Shown here: positions 35,358 through 43,841 of the stretch, piece after piece
Position numbering within the stretch: position 1 is the first letter of the stretch
How the letters are laid out: every line of letters begins with the position of its first letter
Assembly (NCBI GenBank): GCA_937921595.1
Contig: CAKZTD010000239.1
Coordinates: forward strand, 18,797 to 82,796
From: an uncultured Saprospiraceae bacterium
Lineage (GTDB): Bacteria; Bacteroidota; Bacteroidia; Chitinophagales; Saprospiraceae
Length of the DNA: 64,000 bases
Direction: 5' to 3'
Program-made: the position numbers and the translations under genes
The notes under the pieces: model-generated
What the model saw: the letters and a program-made list of their open reading frames with translations, nothing else
What the model was told of the DNA's origin: nothing
Databases searched by the model: none

Positions 35358-36353
35358 CTAATTATCCAGTTTTCGAACAACAATATAGAATCCACCAACA
35401 AATAAAAGTCCAATCAAAGCATAAAGCCAGTAAGTACTTACTGGAGTTTTTTGCTGTTCTGTGACTGCTAGATTTTCCATGAGTAATCCTCGAACAATGG
35501 TATCCGTATTATGCTTCAACATATCGATATAAGTTGGGGCATCACTATCTTTATCTCCAATAGAATCGGCAAATAATTCACCACCGATTGCAACATTATT
35601 ATCGCTTGCAACTTGCTTCAGTAGTTTTGGGTTAATGGTGCTTTCGATAAAAACAGCAGGAACCTTACTTGATTGAATTATTTTATTGAGTCGACTGATA
35701 TCTGAGGTACGAACTTCAGCATCGGTTGAAACGCCCATGATGGCTTCAAGTTGAATTCCGTAATGCCGGCCATAATATTGAAAGGCATCATGGGAGGTAA
35801 TTAAAATTCTTTTATCCTTAGGAATAGTTTTTATTTTATTAAAAATGTATTGATCTAGCTCTTGTAATTGTAAAAGATAGGACGCGTAGTTTTTTTCAAA
35901 AGACTCCCGATGTTCCGGAGCCAACTGAACGAAAGCATCCTTGATGTTTTTAATATAAACGTAAGCATTACTCACGTCCATCCAAGCATGTGGATCGGTT
36001 GCATTTTGGTAGGTTAAACTAGTGATAGGTTTAATGCCTTCAGTTACTAAAACGCTTCTTGCTTTTGTACCTGAGTTTTCAATTAACTCGTTGAGCCAGC
36101 CTTCGAAAGTTAAGCCATTTTTTAAAATCAAATCAGCTCTGGCAACCATTTTAGCATCTGTAGGATTTGGGTCATAAAGATGTGGATCACCTCCAATAGG
36201 AACGATGCATTGAATATCTAAATGATCACCTCCAATGTTTTTTGCCATATCCATAATCATGGATGCAGTTGCTAATACTTTTGGTTTTTCTTGACTATAC
36301 CCAGGAATCGAAAAAAATAAAAATGGGATGATTAATAAAAAAAGTCTCTTCAT
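35358..36353 (-). CDS. Metal ABC transporter solute-binding protein (ZnuA/MntA/TroA type)
   Basis: The 331-residue precursor has a signal peptide (ending YSQ) and the cluster 9 binding fold. Likely metal ligands are His58 (GGDPHLYDP), His122 (TDPHAWMD) and His188 (ITSHDAF), with an acidic fourth ligand in GGELFADSIGD. The last 25 residues form a membrane anchor (WLYALIGLLFVGGFYIVVRK), which replaces the usual lipid anchor. The ligand set cannot tell Mn from Zn or Fe. The start codon lies one base beyond the regulator's stop codon. Confidence 0.93.
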   Translation of the reverse strand: MKRLFLLIIPFLFFSIPGYSQEKPKVLATASMIMDMAKNIGGDHLDIQCIVPIGGDPHLYDPNPTDAKMVARADLILKNGLTFEGWLNELIENSGTKARSVLVTEGIKPITSLTYQNATDPHAWMDVSNAYVYIKNIKDAFVQLAPEHRESFEKNYASYLLQLQELDQYIFNKIKTIPKDKRILITSHDAFQYYGRHYGIQLEAIMGVSTDAEVRTSDISRLNKIIQSSKVPAVFIESTINPKLLKQVASDNNVAIGGELFADSIGDKDSDAPTYIDMLKHNTDTIVRGLLMENLAVTEQQKTPVSTYWLYALIGLLFVGGFYIVVRKLDN

Positions 36354-36354
36354 G

Positions 36355-37014
36355 CTAAGATTTTTGAACTAGAATATTATGACTCACTTTGTAAGATAAA
36401 ATATGAGTATTGGAATTATTTAAAACTGCTTTTGTAGATTTATCGTAATCGAAATGCTCGATAATTTTAATGGTCGATCCCAAAGAAATTCCAATTTTAT
36501 CGAGATACTGTAAAAAAGGAGAAGAGGATTCCTGAACCCCAACAACGGTTCCCGTTTCTTCGACACTTAATTCTGATAAAGGAAAAGAATGACGGAAAGT
36601 GAATTTACCTTCTGCGTCAGGGATAGGATCTCCGTGTGGATCAAACTTAGGATGATCAAGGAAATTGTCGAGGCGATTGATTAATTCTTCAGATTGGATA
36701 TGTTCCATCTCTTCAGCGATGTCATGAATTTCATCCCAGGCAAAATTTAATTTATCAACTAAGAATACTTCCCACAACCGATGTTTTCTGATAAGAGAAG
36801 TCGCAACTTTATTTCCTTTGGATGTTAAAGTGACGCCTTTGTATTTTTCGTAATTGATATATTTCTTTTCAGAAAGTCGTTTCAACATATCTGTTACAGA
36901 AGCAGCGCTAGTACTCATTTTTTTAGAGATACCATTAGTACTTGCTGAAGGTTTTCCTTTTTCAATAAGTTTGAAAATGGCTTTAAGGTAATTTTCTTCC
37001 GTATGAGAAATCAT
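36355..37014 (-). CDS. DtxR/MntR-family metal-dependent transcriptional regulator
   Basis: The 219-residue protein begins MISHTEENYLKAIFKL, the usual DtxR start, so I use the ATG at 37014 and not the one 45 bases upstream. It has the winged helix (MSTSAASVTDMLKRLSEKKYI), the metal-binding and dimerisation domain (HRLWEVFLVDKLNFAWDEIHDIAEEMEHIQSEELINRLDNFLDHPKFDPHGDPIP) and a C-terminal FeoA/SH3-like domain. Bound Mn or Fe would favour repression. A perfect 24-bp palindrome in its own promoter (37079-37102) is the likely operator, so the operon is probably autoregulated. Confidence 0.94.
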   Translation of the reverse strand: MISHTEENYLKAIFKLIEKGKPSASTNGISKKMSTSAASVTDMLKRLSEKKYINYEKYKGVTLTSKGNKVATSLIRKHRLWEVFLVDKLNFAWDEIHDIAEEMEHIQSEELINRLDNFLDHPKFDPHGDPIPDAEGKFTFRHSFPLSELSVEETGTVVGVQESSSPFLQYLDKIGISLGSTIKIIEHFDYDKSTKAVLNNSNTHILSYKVSHNILVQKS

Positions 37015-37068
37015 GTAGGTTCGCTGTTTGTTAAAAGCATAAACTACTTTTTGTAGCATAGCTTAAAA

Positions 37069-37076
37069 CAAAGATA
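37069..37076 (-). promoter_or_regulatory. -7 element TATCTTTG of the metal operon
   Basis: Read on the minus strand 37076-37069 is TATCTTTG. The predicted transcript would start about 45-50 nt before the ATG at 37014. Confidence 0.6.
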
Positions 37077-37078
37077 GT

Positions 37079-37102
37079 AATTTTTAGACTAGTCTAAAAA
37101 TT
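37079..37102 (-). promoter_or_regulatory. Perfect 24-bp palindromic operator for the DtxR-type regulator
   Basis: The core TTTTTAGACTAGTCTAAAAA is its own reverse complement and is flanked by AA and TT that extend the symmetry to 24 bp. It occupies the spacer immediately upstream of the -7 element, where a bound repressor would block RNA polymerase. The TTAGnCnAGnCTAA shape resembles known DtxR-family boxes. Confidence 0.8.
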
Positions 37103-37159
37103 TTATTTTGCTCACAGAAAAAATAATGCTTTTAATCACTCACTCTGCACTTCTGAGTA

Positions 37160-37516
37160 TTAGAGATCCCAAAATCGTCGAGGTCGGTTATATACAATTT
37201 TAGTTTCCTTAGCTGTTTGTAAGAAATACCAAATCAATACACCTGCCACAGGAAGGTAAGCGTAAAGTCCAATAAGTTTGATCCAGATAGGAAGGCTGAT
37301 CAGTAAAACAATCATTGTTTTTAAAAAATGAATCTTCTTAATATGTTGATAAACCATTAGTAAATGTATAGCACTGACTACTTGCCATATGCCCAAAAAT
37401 AATAGTAAAGTGTTCGTCCATTTCAAGCCACTTTCAAAAAGAGCAAGCAAAATAATCGCTGCGATTAAAATCACCTGTCCTAAGAGATCCACTTTCATTC
37501 TTGATAAACTAATCAT
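37160..37516 (-). CDS. Small four-helix membrane protein, tandem copy B
   Basis: The 118-residue protein has four hydrophobic segments and a short basic C-terminus. It shares a pattern with the gene upstream (37539-37985): KVDLxxQ near the N-terminus, LLGIWQVVSAIHLL in the middle and a final WYF segment. The two are therefore probably tandem duplicates, 22 bp apart. Function unknown. The start could be the Met at residue 7 (MKVDLLGQ), which aligns better with the partner. Confidence 0.65.
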   Translation of the reverse strand: MISLSRMKVDLLGQVILIAAIILLALFESGLKWTNTLLLFLGIWQVVSAIHLLMVYQHIKKIHFLKTMIVLLISLPIWIKLIGLYAYLPVAGVLIWYFLQTAKETKIVYNRPRRFWDL

Positions 37517-37538
37517 ACTTTTATTTTTGAATAAATCA

Positions 37539-37985
37539 TTAATATAACTCTTCGCTATCCAATATATCTTCCATTTCTATTTTTAAATCTTCATTCTGAC
37601 TTGGATTTAAAATGGCTTCATTATAATGAATTTGAGTAATTACATAATACCAAATTGCAAAGACCATTGGGACAATGACCAAGCCTACTATGAATAGGAA
37701 TACACTTTCTGGTATTGCTCGGTTTGAAACCAACGCAACTCCGCAAGCTAAGAGAATAAAAAAAGAAACAACAGCTAGAAGGTAAGTTACTCTTCTCTTG
37801 TTTCCTGAAAGAGTAAGAACAAAGGCGCTAATCACTTGCCATATTCCAATTACGATTTGCATCAAAAGAGCAAGAAATAAAAAACTGTGAACAATCATAC
37901 CTAAAAGTCCAACTGTAAAATAAACTCCTAGAATGATGCGCTGTACAATTAGATCTACTTTTAAAAATCGAATGCCTGCATTCAT
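37539..37985 (-). CDS. Small four-helix membrane protein, tandem copy A
   Basis: The 148-residue protein has four membrane segments and an acidic C-terminal tail (NEDLKIEMEDILDSEELY) that the neighbouring copy lacks. Shared features with 37160-37516 are FLKVDLIVQ, IVIGIWQVISAFVL and IWYYV. No named family is recognised. It diverges from the nitroreductase gene, with about 137 bp between the start codons. Confidence 0.65.
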   Translation of the reverse strand: MNAGIRFLKVDLIVQRIILGVYFTVGLLGMIVHSFLFLALLMQIVIGIWQVISAFVLTLSGNKRRVTYLLAVVSFFILLACGVALVSNRAIPESVFLFIVGLVIVPMVFAIWYYVITQIHYNEAILNPSQNEDLKIEMEDILDSEELY

Positions 37986-38122
37986 GATATTAGCTTTTGA
38001 TTCAAATACAAGATAAGCGAAAAAACATTTACTTTCAATATTTTCTGAAAGTTATGAACTGTTTATTTTTGCAAGACTCATTTTGTATATTCGCAGACTA
38101 CAAGAATTTAATAAAAGAAACA

Positions 38123-38695
38123 ATGAATATAGATCAATTAAATAACCTCATTCGAAAACGTCGGTCGATCTTCCCTCCAATGTATGATGGAACGGCTATC
38201 TCCGATGAAACGATTAATACGATTTTAGAAAATGCGAATTGGGCTCCAAATCATAAGCATACGGAACCTTGGAGATTTAAAGTAATGAAGGGAGCATACC
38301 TTGAAAAGCTAAGTAAATTTCAAGGAGATTTTTATAAGACGCACACTCCAGAAGATAAATTTTCTGAAAAAAAATATGAAAAGACGATTAAGAAACCCCT
38401 TCAATGTGCTTGTGTAATTGCAATATGCATGTATCGAGACCCCGCTCAGAGCATCCCCGAATGGGAAGAAATAGCAGCAGTGTCTTGTGCCGTTCAAAAT
38501 ATGTGGCTAAGTGCAACGGCACTTGGAATCGGAGCATATTGGAGTTCTCCGAAATCTATCCATGCTGCACAGGATTTATTGGATTTAAAAGATGGAGAGC
38601 AATGTTTGGGCTTTTTCTATATGGGGAATTATAAAGGGGCTGATTTACCAGGGAAACGAAGTCCTTTGGAAACGAAGGTATCCTGGCTAAAGTAA
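38123..38695 (+). CDS. Nitroreductase family protein
   Basis: The 190-residue protein starts MNIDQLNNLIRKRRSIFPPMYDGTAIS; a longer open frame upstream to 37997 lacks family support and crosses the promoter (a TATATTCG element about 33 bp before the ATG). It has the FMN-binding RKRRS motif, ANWAPNHKHTEPWRF and the C-terminal GIGAYWSSP and LGFFYMGNY segments. These enzymes reduce nitro groups or quinones using NAD(P)H; the natural substrate is unknown. Confidence 0.9.
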   Translation: MNIDQLNNLIRKRRSIFPPMYDGTAISDETINTILENANWAPNHKHTEPWRFKVMKGAYLEKLSKFQGDFYKTHTPEDKFSEKKYEKTIKKPLQCACVIAICMYRDPAQSIPEWEEIAAVSCAVQNMWLSATALGIGAYWSSPKSIHAAQDLLDLKDGEQCLGFFYMGNYKGADLPGKRSPLETKVSWLK

Positions 38696-38868
38696 TTAAT
38701 TTGCATGATAAAAATACTGATTTTGTAAAGTATTGATTTTCAGACGGTTTGGCCTTTTTTTATGGTTTTTCTGTAAAGCATCCTTCTCCTCTGAATACTA
38801 AAATGAAATATCTACCATTCTGAGTTGGTCAAAATGCAAAATTCTCGTACTTTTGGCATCCGTAATTA

Positions 38869-38876
38869 TATATTTG
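38869..38876 (+). promoter_or_regulatory. -7 element TATATTTG of the pyrophosphatase gene
   Basis: TATATTTG fits the consensus and lies 76 nt before the ATG. A TTTTGG stretch at 38851 is closer than the ideal -33 spacing. Confidence 0.45.
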
Positions 38877-38951
38877 CTACATTAGTGGCATTGCAGAATT
38901 TAATTTCATATAAGAATAACTAATATTTTTTAACAAAACGATAATAATCAA

Positions 38952-41162
38952 ATGGGTGAAACAATTACTTATATCATTCCTGTTTTAGGTGTAGTAGCAT
39001 TGCTATTTACCTATTGGAAGTCTGCTTGGGTTTCTAAGCAAGAAGTTGGAACGGAAAAAATGGCCACTATTGCCAAAAATATCTCTGATGGAGCAATGGC
39101 CTTCTTAAGAGCAGAGTATAGAGTACTTGCAATTTTTGTAGTAGTAGTAGCATGCTTAATGGCGTGGAGTGGAACTCAACCAGGATCATCTCCATTAGTT
39201 GCTTTGTCTTTTATTCTTGGAGCTATTTGTTCTGCTTTAGCAGGGTTCATAGGAATGAAAGTAGCGACTAAAGCAAATGTAAGAACAACAAATGCAGCAA
39301 GAACTAGTCTTGGAAAAGCACTTGAAGTTGCTTTTAGCGGTGGAGCTGTTATGGGGATGGGAGTTGTTGGTCTTGGAGTACTTGGATTAGGAACTTTATT
39401 CCTTCTATATAGTAAGATGTTTGTTGACGCTCAAGGAGCGATTGAAGTAGGAAAAGTAATCACTGTTTTAACAGGGTTTTCTTTTGGAGCGTCTTCTATC
39501 GCATTATTTGCGAGAGTAGGTGGAGGTATCTATACCAAAGCAGCAGATGTTGGAGCTGACCTTGTAGGAAAAGTTGAAGCAGGTATCCCTGAGGATCATC
39601 CTTTGAATCCAGCAACTATTGCAGATAATGTTGGAGATAATGTAGGTGATGTTGCCGGTATGGGAGCTGACCTTTTTGAATCATATGTAGGATCTATCAT
39701 TGGTACAATGGTATTGGGTGCAGCATTTATGCTTGTTCCGGGTTGGGCAGATCAATTTAGTGGTATGTCGGCAATTCTTTTACCATTAGTGCTTGCAGGT
39801 ACAGGTATTATTACTTCTATCATTGGTACTTTCTTTGTAAAAGTAAAAGATGGTGGAGATCCTCAAAAAGCTTTAAACCTTGGGGAATTTATCTCTGCAG
39901 GTTTGATGTTGGCAGCTACTTTTGGAATTGTACAATGGATGCTTCCTGAAGCATGGTCGCTTACAGATGCTTTTACTGGAAAGGTTTCCGACTATTCTTC
40001 AATGGGTGTGTTTTGGGCAGTATTGTTTGGTTTAGCAGCTGGCCTTTTGATCGGTATGGTTACTGAGTATTACACAGGTACAGGAGGTAAGCCAGTTCAA
40101 TCTATCGTAGATCAATCTGTAACAGGTGCAGCAACAAATATCATTGCTGGTCTTGGAGTAGGAATGATTTCTACAGCAATTCCAATTCTTATCCTAGCAG
40201 CAGCGATCATTGCAGCACATCACTTTGCTGGCCTCTATGGTATCGCAATTGCAGCAGTTGGAATGCTTTCTAATACAGGTATCCAATTAGCAGTTGATGC
40301 TTACGGACCAATTGCAGATAATGCGGGTGGTATTGCAGAGATGGCTGAGTTACCAAAAGAAGTAAGACAAAAAACAGATAAATTAGATGCAGTAGGAAAT
40401 ACGACAGCAGCAATCGGAAAAGGTTTTGCGATTGGTTCTGCAGCATTGACTACATTGGCATTATTTGCAGCATTTATTACTGCATATAATGTAGCTAATC
40501 CAGATGCACAATTAGCTGGTATCAATATTATGAATCCAAAAGTAATGGCAGCATTATTAGTTGGAGGGATGTTACCATTCTTATTTTCTGCTCTTTCAAT
40601 GAATGCGGTAGGTCGTGCAGCAATGGACATGATCCAGGAAGTTAGACGTCAGTTTAAAGATATTCCTGAATTGAAAGCGGCTCTTGGTGTCATGAAGAAA
40701 AATGACGGTAAAGAAATGAATGAATGGTCTAAAGAAGACAGACAGATTTTCGATGCAGCAGATGGAAAACCAGAATACGATAAATGTGTAGATATTTCAA
40801 CTAAAGCATCTATTCGTGAAATGATGTTACCTGGCTTGATCGCAGTGACTTCTCCAGTAATCGTTGGTTTCGTAGGAGGAGCAGAAATGCTTGGTGGTTT
40901 ATTAGCTGGTGTAACAGTTTGTGGTGTTTTGATGGCGATTTTCCAATCAAACGCTGGTGGAGCTTGGGATAATGCTAAGAAGATGTTTGAGGAAGGTGTG
41001 AAAATCAATGGTGAGATGTATTACAAAGGATCAGATGCTCACAAGGCAACTGTAGTAGGTGATACTGTTGGTGATCCTTTTAAAGATACTTCTGGGCCAT
41101 CATTGAATATCTTATTGAAATTGATGTCTGTAGTTGCATTAGTAATTGCGCCATTTATCTAG
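38952..41162 (+). CDS. hppA: Membrane-bound ion-translocating pyrophosphatase, K+-dependent type
   Basis: The 736-residue protein has about 16 membrane segments and the pyrophosphate-binding motif [47 protein letters not shown]. The cytoplasmic site is completed by [16 protein letters not shown] and [18 protein letters not shown]. The segment [19 protein letters not shown] carries Ala where K+-independent pumps have Lys (GNTTKA), so the enzyme should need K+. K+-dependent members pump Na+, H+ or both; the sequence does not settle which. Its own terminator follows. Confidence 0.96.
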   Translation: MGETITYIIPVLGVVALLFTYWKSAWVSKQEVGTEKMATIAKNISDGAMAFLRAEYRVLAIFVVVVACLMAWSGTQPGSSPLVALSFILGAICSALAGFIGMKVATKANVRTTNAARTSLGKALEVAFSGGAVMGMGVVGLGVLGLGTLFLLYSKMFVDAQGAIEVGKVITVLTGFSFGASSIALFARVGGGIYTKAADVGADLVGKVEAGIPEDHPLNPATIADNVGDNVGDVAGMGADLFESYVGSIIGTMVLGAAFMLVPGWADQFSGMSAILLPLVLAGTGIITSIIGTFFVKVKDGGDPQKALNLGEFISAGLMLAATFGIVQWMLPEAWSLTDAFTGKVSDYSSMGVFWAVLFGLAAGLLIGMVTEYYTGTGGKPVQSIVDQSVTGAATNIIAGLGVGMISTAIPILILAAAIIAAHHFAGLYGIAIAAVGMLSNTGIQLAVDAYGPIADNAGGIAEMAELPKEVRQKTDKLDAVGNTTAAIGKGFAIGSAALTTLALFAAFITAYNVANPDAQLAGINIMNPKVMAALLVGGMLPFLFSALSMNAVGRAAMDMIQEVRRQFKDIPELKAALGVMKKNDGKEMNEWSKEDRQIFDAADGKPEYDKCVDISTKASIREMMLPGLIAVTSPVIVGFVGGAEMLGGLLAGVTVCGVLMAIFQSNAGGAWDNAKKMFEEGVKINGEMYYKGSDAHKATVVGDTVGDPFKDTSGPSLNILLKLMSVVALVIAPFI

Positions 41163-41184
41163 TCGATAATATTTAATTGATATT

Positions 41185-41224
41185 CAAAAGAGCCTTGTCA
41201 TTTATTGATAAGGCTCTTTTGTAT
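41185..41224 (+). terminator. Terminator of hppA
   Basis: CAAAAGAGCCTTGTC (41185-41199) pairs along its length with GATAAGGCTCTTTTG (41207-41221), 15 bp with one G-U pair, ending in TTTTG. Confidence 0.88.
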
Positions 41225-41347
41225 TTCAAGCCTTTTTTAAACATAAATTCAATGGATTTTTCAGCAATAGATGAGCCTGAAACGTGTCTTTAAGACGACT
41301 TAAAAGCAATGTTTGACGATACTAAAGCATCGTGGCAAAAAATAAAA

Positions 41348-41380
41348 TTTGCCAATTTTGTCGAACATTAAATATCTTTG
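41348..41380 (+). promoter_or_regulatory. Promoter of the Prc protease gene
   Basis: TTTG at 41348-41351 and TATCTTTG at 41373-41380 are separated by 21 bp, close to the consensus TTTG-N19-TAnnTTTG. Confidence 0.55.
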
Positions 41381-41536
41381 ATCGAAAAGGCGTTATAATT
41401 AAGTTAAAAAGTTAGTTTGGCTTGATTATAGCCGAACAATTAGTATAAAATAAGGTATATTTAAAGGGGAGATTTCTACTAGTTTATTCTCCTCAAAGTT
41501 TATCCTACTTATTTAAAATTAAAAATAGACGATATT

Positions 41537-43657
41537 ATGAAAGTGAGAGGTCCGATTTTCTTTTCCGTGATAGCAGGAGTAGTAGCCCTGGGGATGTACC
41601 TTCCTAGCGTTTTTCCACCAGTAGATAATGCTGAAAAAGAAGCTGTATTGATGCAGACGATGTTAAGTGGCTTAGAGCAACTGCATTTTAGTCCTGTAGT
41701 TTTGGATGATGATTTTTCAAAACGAGCATATGATTTATATGTTGAAAGAATTGATGCTGGTCGTCGATGGTTAACTCAAGAAGATGTTGATATATTATCA
41801 AAATTCAAATTAGAAATTGATAATCAAGCGGAAAAAGGAACTTACGAGTTTTTTGATCTTTCAGAAAAAATACTCAATAGTGGAATAAAAAAAGCAGAAG
41901 GTTTTTATAAAGACCTACTTGCTCAACCATTTGATTTTTCAAAAGATGAGTTAATCGAATTGAAAGGTGATAAAAAAGAATACGCAAAAGATGATGCCCA
42001 ATTAAAAGATTACTGGAGAAAATCTCTAAAGTATGATGTGATGGGACGTTATTTTGATAAAATAAAAGACCAAGAAAAGTTAGAAGAAGGAGAAGAAAAG
42101 AAAACAGAAGAAGTATTGGAAGAAGAAGCAAGAACTGCAGTGCTTGAAATGTATGAAGATGTTTTTGAAAGATTAAGTAAGCTCCGTCGTTCTGATCGTC
42201 TAAGTGATTATCTAAATGCGATTACCAATGTTTATGACCCTCATACTGGATATTTCGCACCAAAGGATAAAGAAAATTTTGACATCTCAATGTCAGGAGC
42301 ATTAGAAGGTATTGGGGCAAGATTGCAAACAGATGGTGACTATACAAAAGTTACAGAGATTGTTCCTGGTGGCCCCGCATGGAAAGGAAAAGAATTAGAG
42401 GCTAATGATTTGATAACTGAAGTTACTCAAGAGGATGAAGATCCAGTAAATGTTACAGGATTTAGAATTGACGATGTTGTAAAACTAATCAGAGGTAAAA
42501 AAGGAACTGTTGTAAAACTTACTGTTAAAAAAGTAGATGGTGCTCTTGAAGTTATTTCTATTACTAGAGACTTAGTAGTGACTTCTGAAAGTTATGCAAA
42601 ATCCGTAATTCTTGATTATCCAGGAACTGCTGAAAATGTAGGTTATATCAATTTGCCAAGATTTTATGCTGACTTCAATAGAAAAGGTGGTCGTAGTTGT
42701 TCAGTTGATGTAGCAAAAGAAATCGAAAAATTAAATGAGCAGAATGTTGAAAGCATCATTTTGGATTTAAGAAATAATGGAGGAGGTTCTTTAAGAGATG
42801 TAGTAAGAATGTCTGGATTGTTTATCGAAGAAGGTCCTATCGTTCAAGTAAAAGGAAGAGAGCGTGCTGCAGAAGTTTTAGAAGATCATGACAACCGAGT
42901 TCAATATGATGGAAAACTAATTGTAATGGTCAATCAGTTTAGTGCTTCAGCATCAGAGATTCTGGCAGCAGCATTACAAGATTATGGTCGTGCAGTGATT
43001 GTAGGTAGTAAGTCTACTTTCGGAAAAGGAACGGTGCAAAGATTTATCGATCTTGATCGTGCGATCAGAGGTTACAATGAAGTGAAGCCATTAGGTAGTA
43101 TCAAATTGACTATTCAAAAATTCTATAGAGTAAACGGAGGTTCTACTCAATTAAAAGGAGTTGAATCAGATATCGTTTTACCAGACAGATATCACTATAT
43201 CGAAGTAGGGGAGAAAGATCACGATTTCCCAATGGAGTGGAATAAAATTGATGAAGTAGATTATTCTCAAAGTGTAGCAAGTTTGGATGGCATGGAAAGC
43301 TGGAAAGAAGCAAGTGCTAAAAGAATTCAAGAAGATAAAACTTTTCAGTTGATTCTTGAAAATGCTCAGCGTTTGAAAGATTCTCGAGAAGATACAGACT
43401 ATAGTTTAAACTACGAGAATTATGCTGCTGAAATGAAGGCGCTAGAAGAAGAAGGTAAAAAGTACGAAGACATGTTTCCAGAGATCGAAGGACTTGAAAT
43501 TAAGAACATGGAAGTAGATATAGAATATATCAACGAAGATGAGTCTCGTGTAGCTAGAAATGAAGAATGGATGAAATCACTCAAAAAAGATGTATACATC
43601 AAAGAGGTGCTTTCTATCTTGAAAGATATGGATGATCCAAAATATGCTAAAGAATAA
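41537..43657 (+). CDS. prc: Carboxy-terminal processing protease (Prc/Tsp, S41A)
   Basis: The 706-residue protein has one N-terminal hydrophobic segment (signal or anchor), a helical N-domain, a PDZ domain (GIGARLQTDGDYTKVTEIVPGGPAWKGKELEANDLI), the S41 catalytic domain and a DUF3340-type C-terminal domain. The Ser-Lys dyad is in NQFSASASEILA and GSKSTFGKGTVQ. Tsp degrades or trims periplasmic proteins from their C-termini. The charged inserts of poly-Glu/Lys between residues 170 and 200 are probably flexible. A strong terminator follows. Confidence 0.95.
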   Translation: MKVRGPIFFSVIAGVVALGMYLPSVFPPVDNAEKEAVLMQTMLSGLEQLHFSPVVLDDDFSKRAYDLYVERIDAGRRWLTQEDVDILSKFKLEIDNQAEKGTYEFFDLSEKILNSGIKKAEGFYKDLLAQPFDFSKDELIELKGDKKEYAKDDAQLKDYWRKSLKYDVMGRYFDKIKDQEKLEEGEEKKTEEVLEEEARTAVLEMYEDVFERLSKLRRSDRLSDYLNAITNVYDPHTGYFAPKDKENFDISMSGALEGIGARLQTDGDYTKVTEIVPGGPAWKGKELEANDLITEVTQEDEDPVNVTGFRIDDVVKLIRGKKGTVVKLTVKKVDGALEVISITRDLVVTSESYAKSVILDYPGTAENVGYINLPRFYADFNRKGGRSCSVDVAKEIEKLNEQNVESIILDLRNNGGGSLRDVVRMSGLFIEEGPIVQVKGRERAAEVLEDHDNRVQYDGKLIVMVNQFSASASEILAAALQDYGRAVIVGSKSTFGKGTVQRFIDLDRAIRGYNEVKPLGSIKLTIQKFYRVNGGSTQLKGVESDIVLPDRYHYIEVGEKDHDFPMEWNKIDEVDYSQSVASLDGMESWKEASAKRIQEDKTFQLILENAQRLKDSREDTDYSLNYENYAAEMKALEEEGKKYEDMFPEIEGLEIKNMEVDIEYINEDESRVARNEEWMKSLKKDVYIKEVLSILKDMDDPKYAKE

Positions 43658-43689
43658 AATCCATATTTAATAAAGCCTGATCAGGTTCT

Positions 43690-43729
43690 TAAAAGACCTT
43701 TCAAAGTACTACCTTTGAAAGGTCTTTTT
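43690..43729 (+). terminator. Terminator of prc
   Basis: AAAAGACCTTTCAAAG (43690-43705) pairs perfectly over 16 bp with CTTTGAAAGGTCTTTT (43712-43727), followed by TT. Confidence 0.95.
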
Positions 43730-43841
43730 TGATGAAACAGATAAGTGGAGAATAGAATTAATTGCAATACTATATCTGTCAAAGGCAAAAAAAATGATTT
43801 AATACTTAATATTCAATACCTTATTTTAATACATAGAACAT

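Larger units (their letters stand above)
41163..41536. other. 374-bp gap with terminator, promoter and long leader of prc
   Basis: After the hppA terminator the gap is AT rich with no reading frame. A promoter at 41348-41380 leaves a leader of about 150 nt for prc. In it, GGGGAGA near 41466 pairs with TCTCCTC near 41490. A single AAGTTAAAAAGTTAG word of the dispersed family lies at 41400-41414. Confidence 0.5.

Noticed and set aside
37997-38122. Upstream extension of the nitroreductase gene
   Set aside because: The extra residues are not family-like and the frame crosses the probable promoter; ATG 38123 fits.
40301-41008. Long antisense frames within hppA
   Set aside because: They are shadows of a conserved, highly biased gene; no start or promoter signs.
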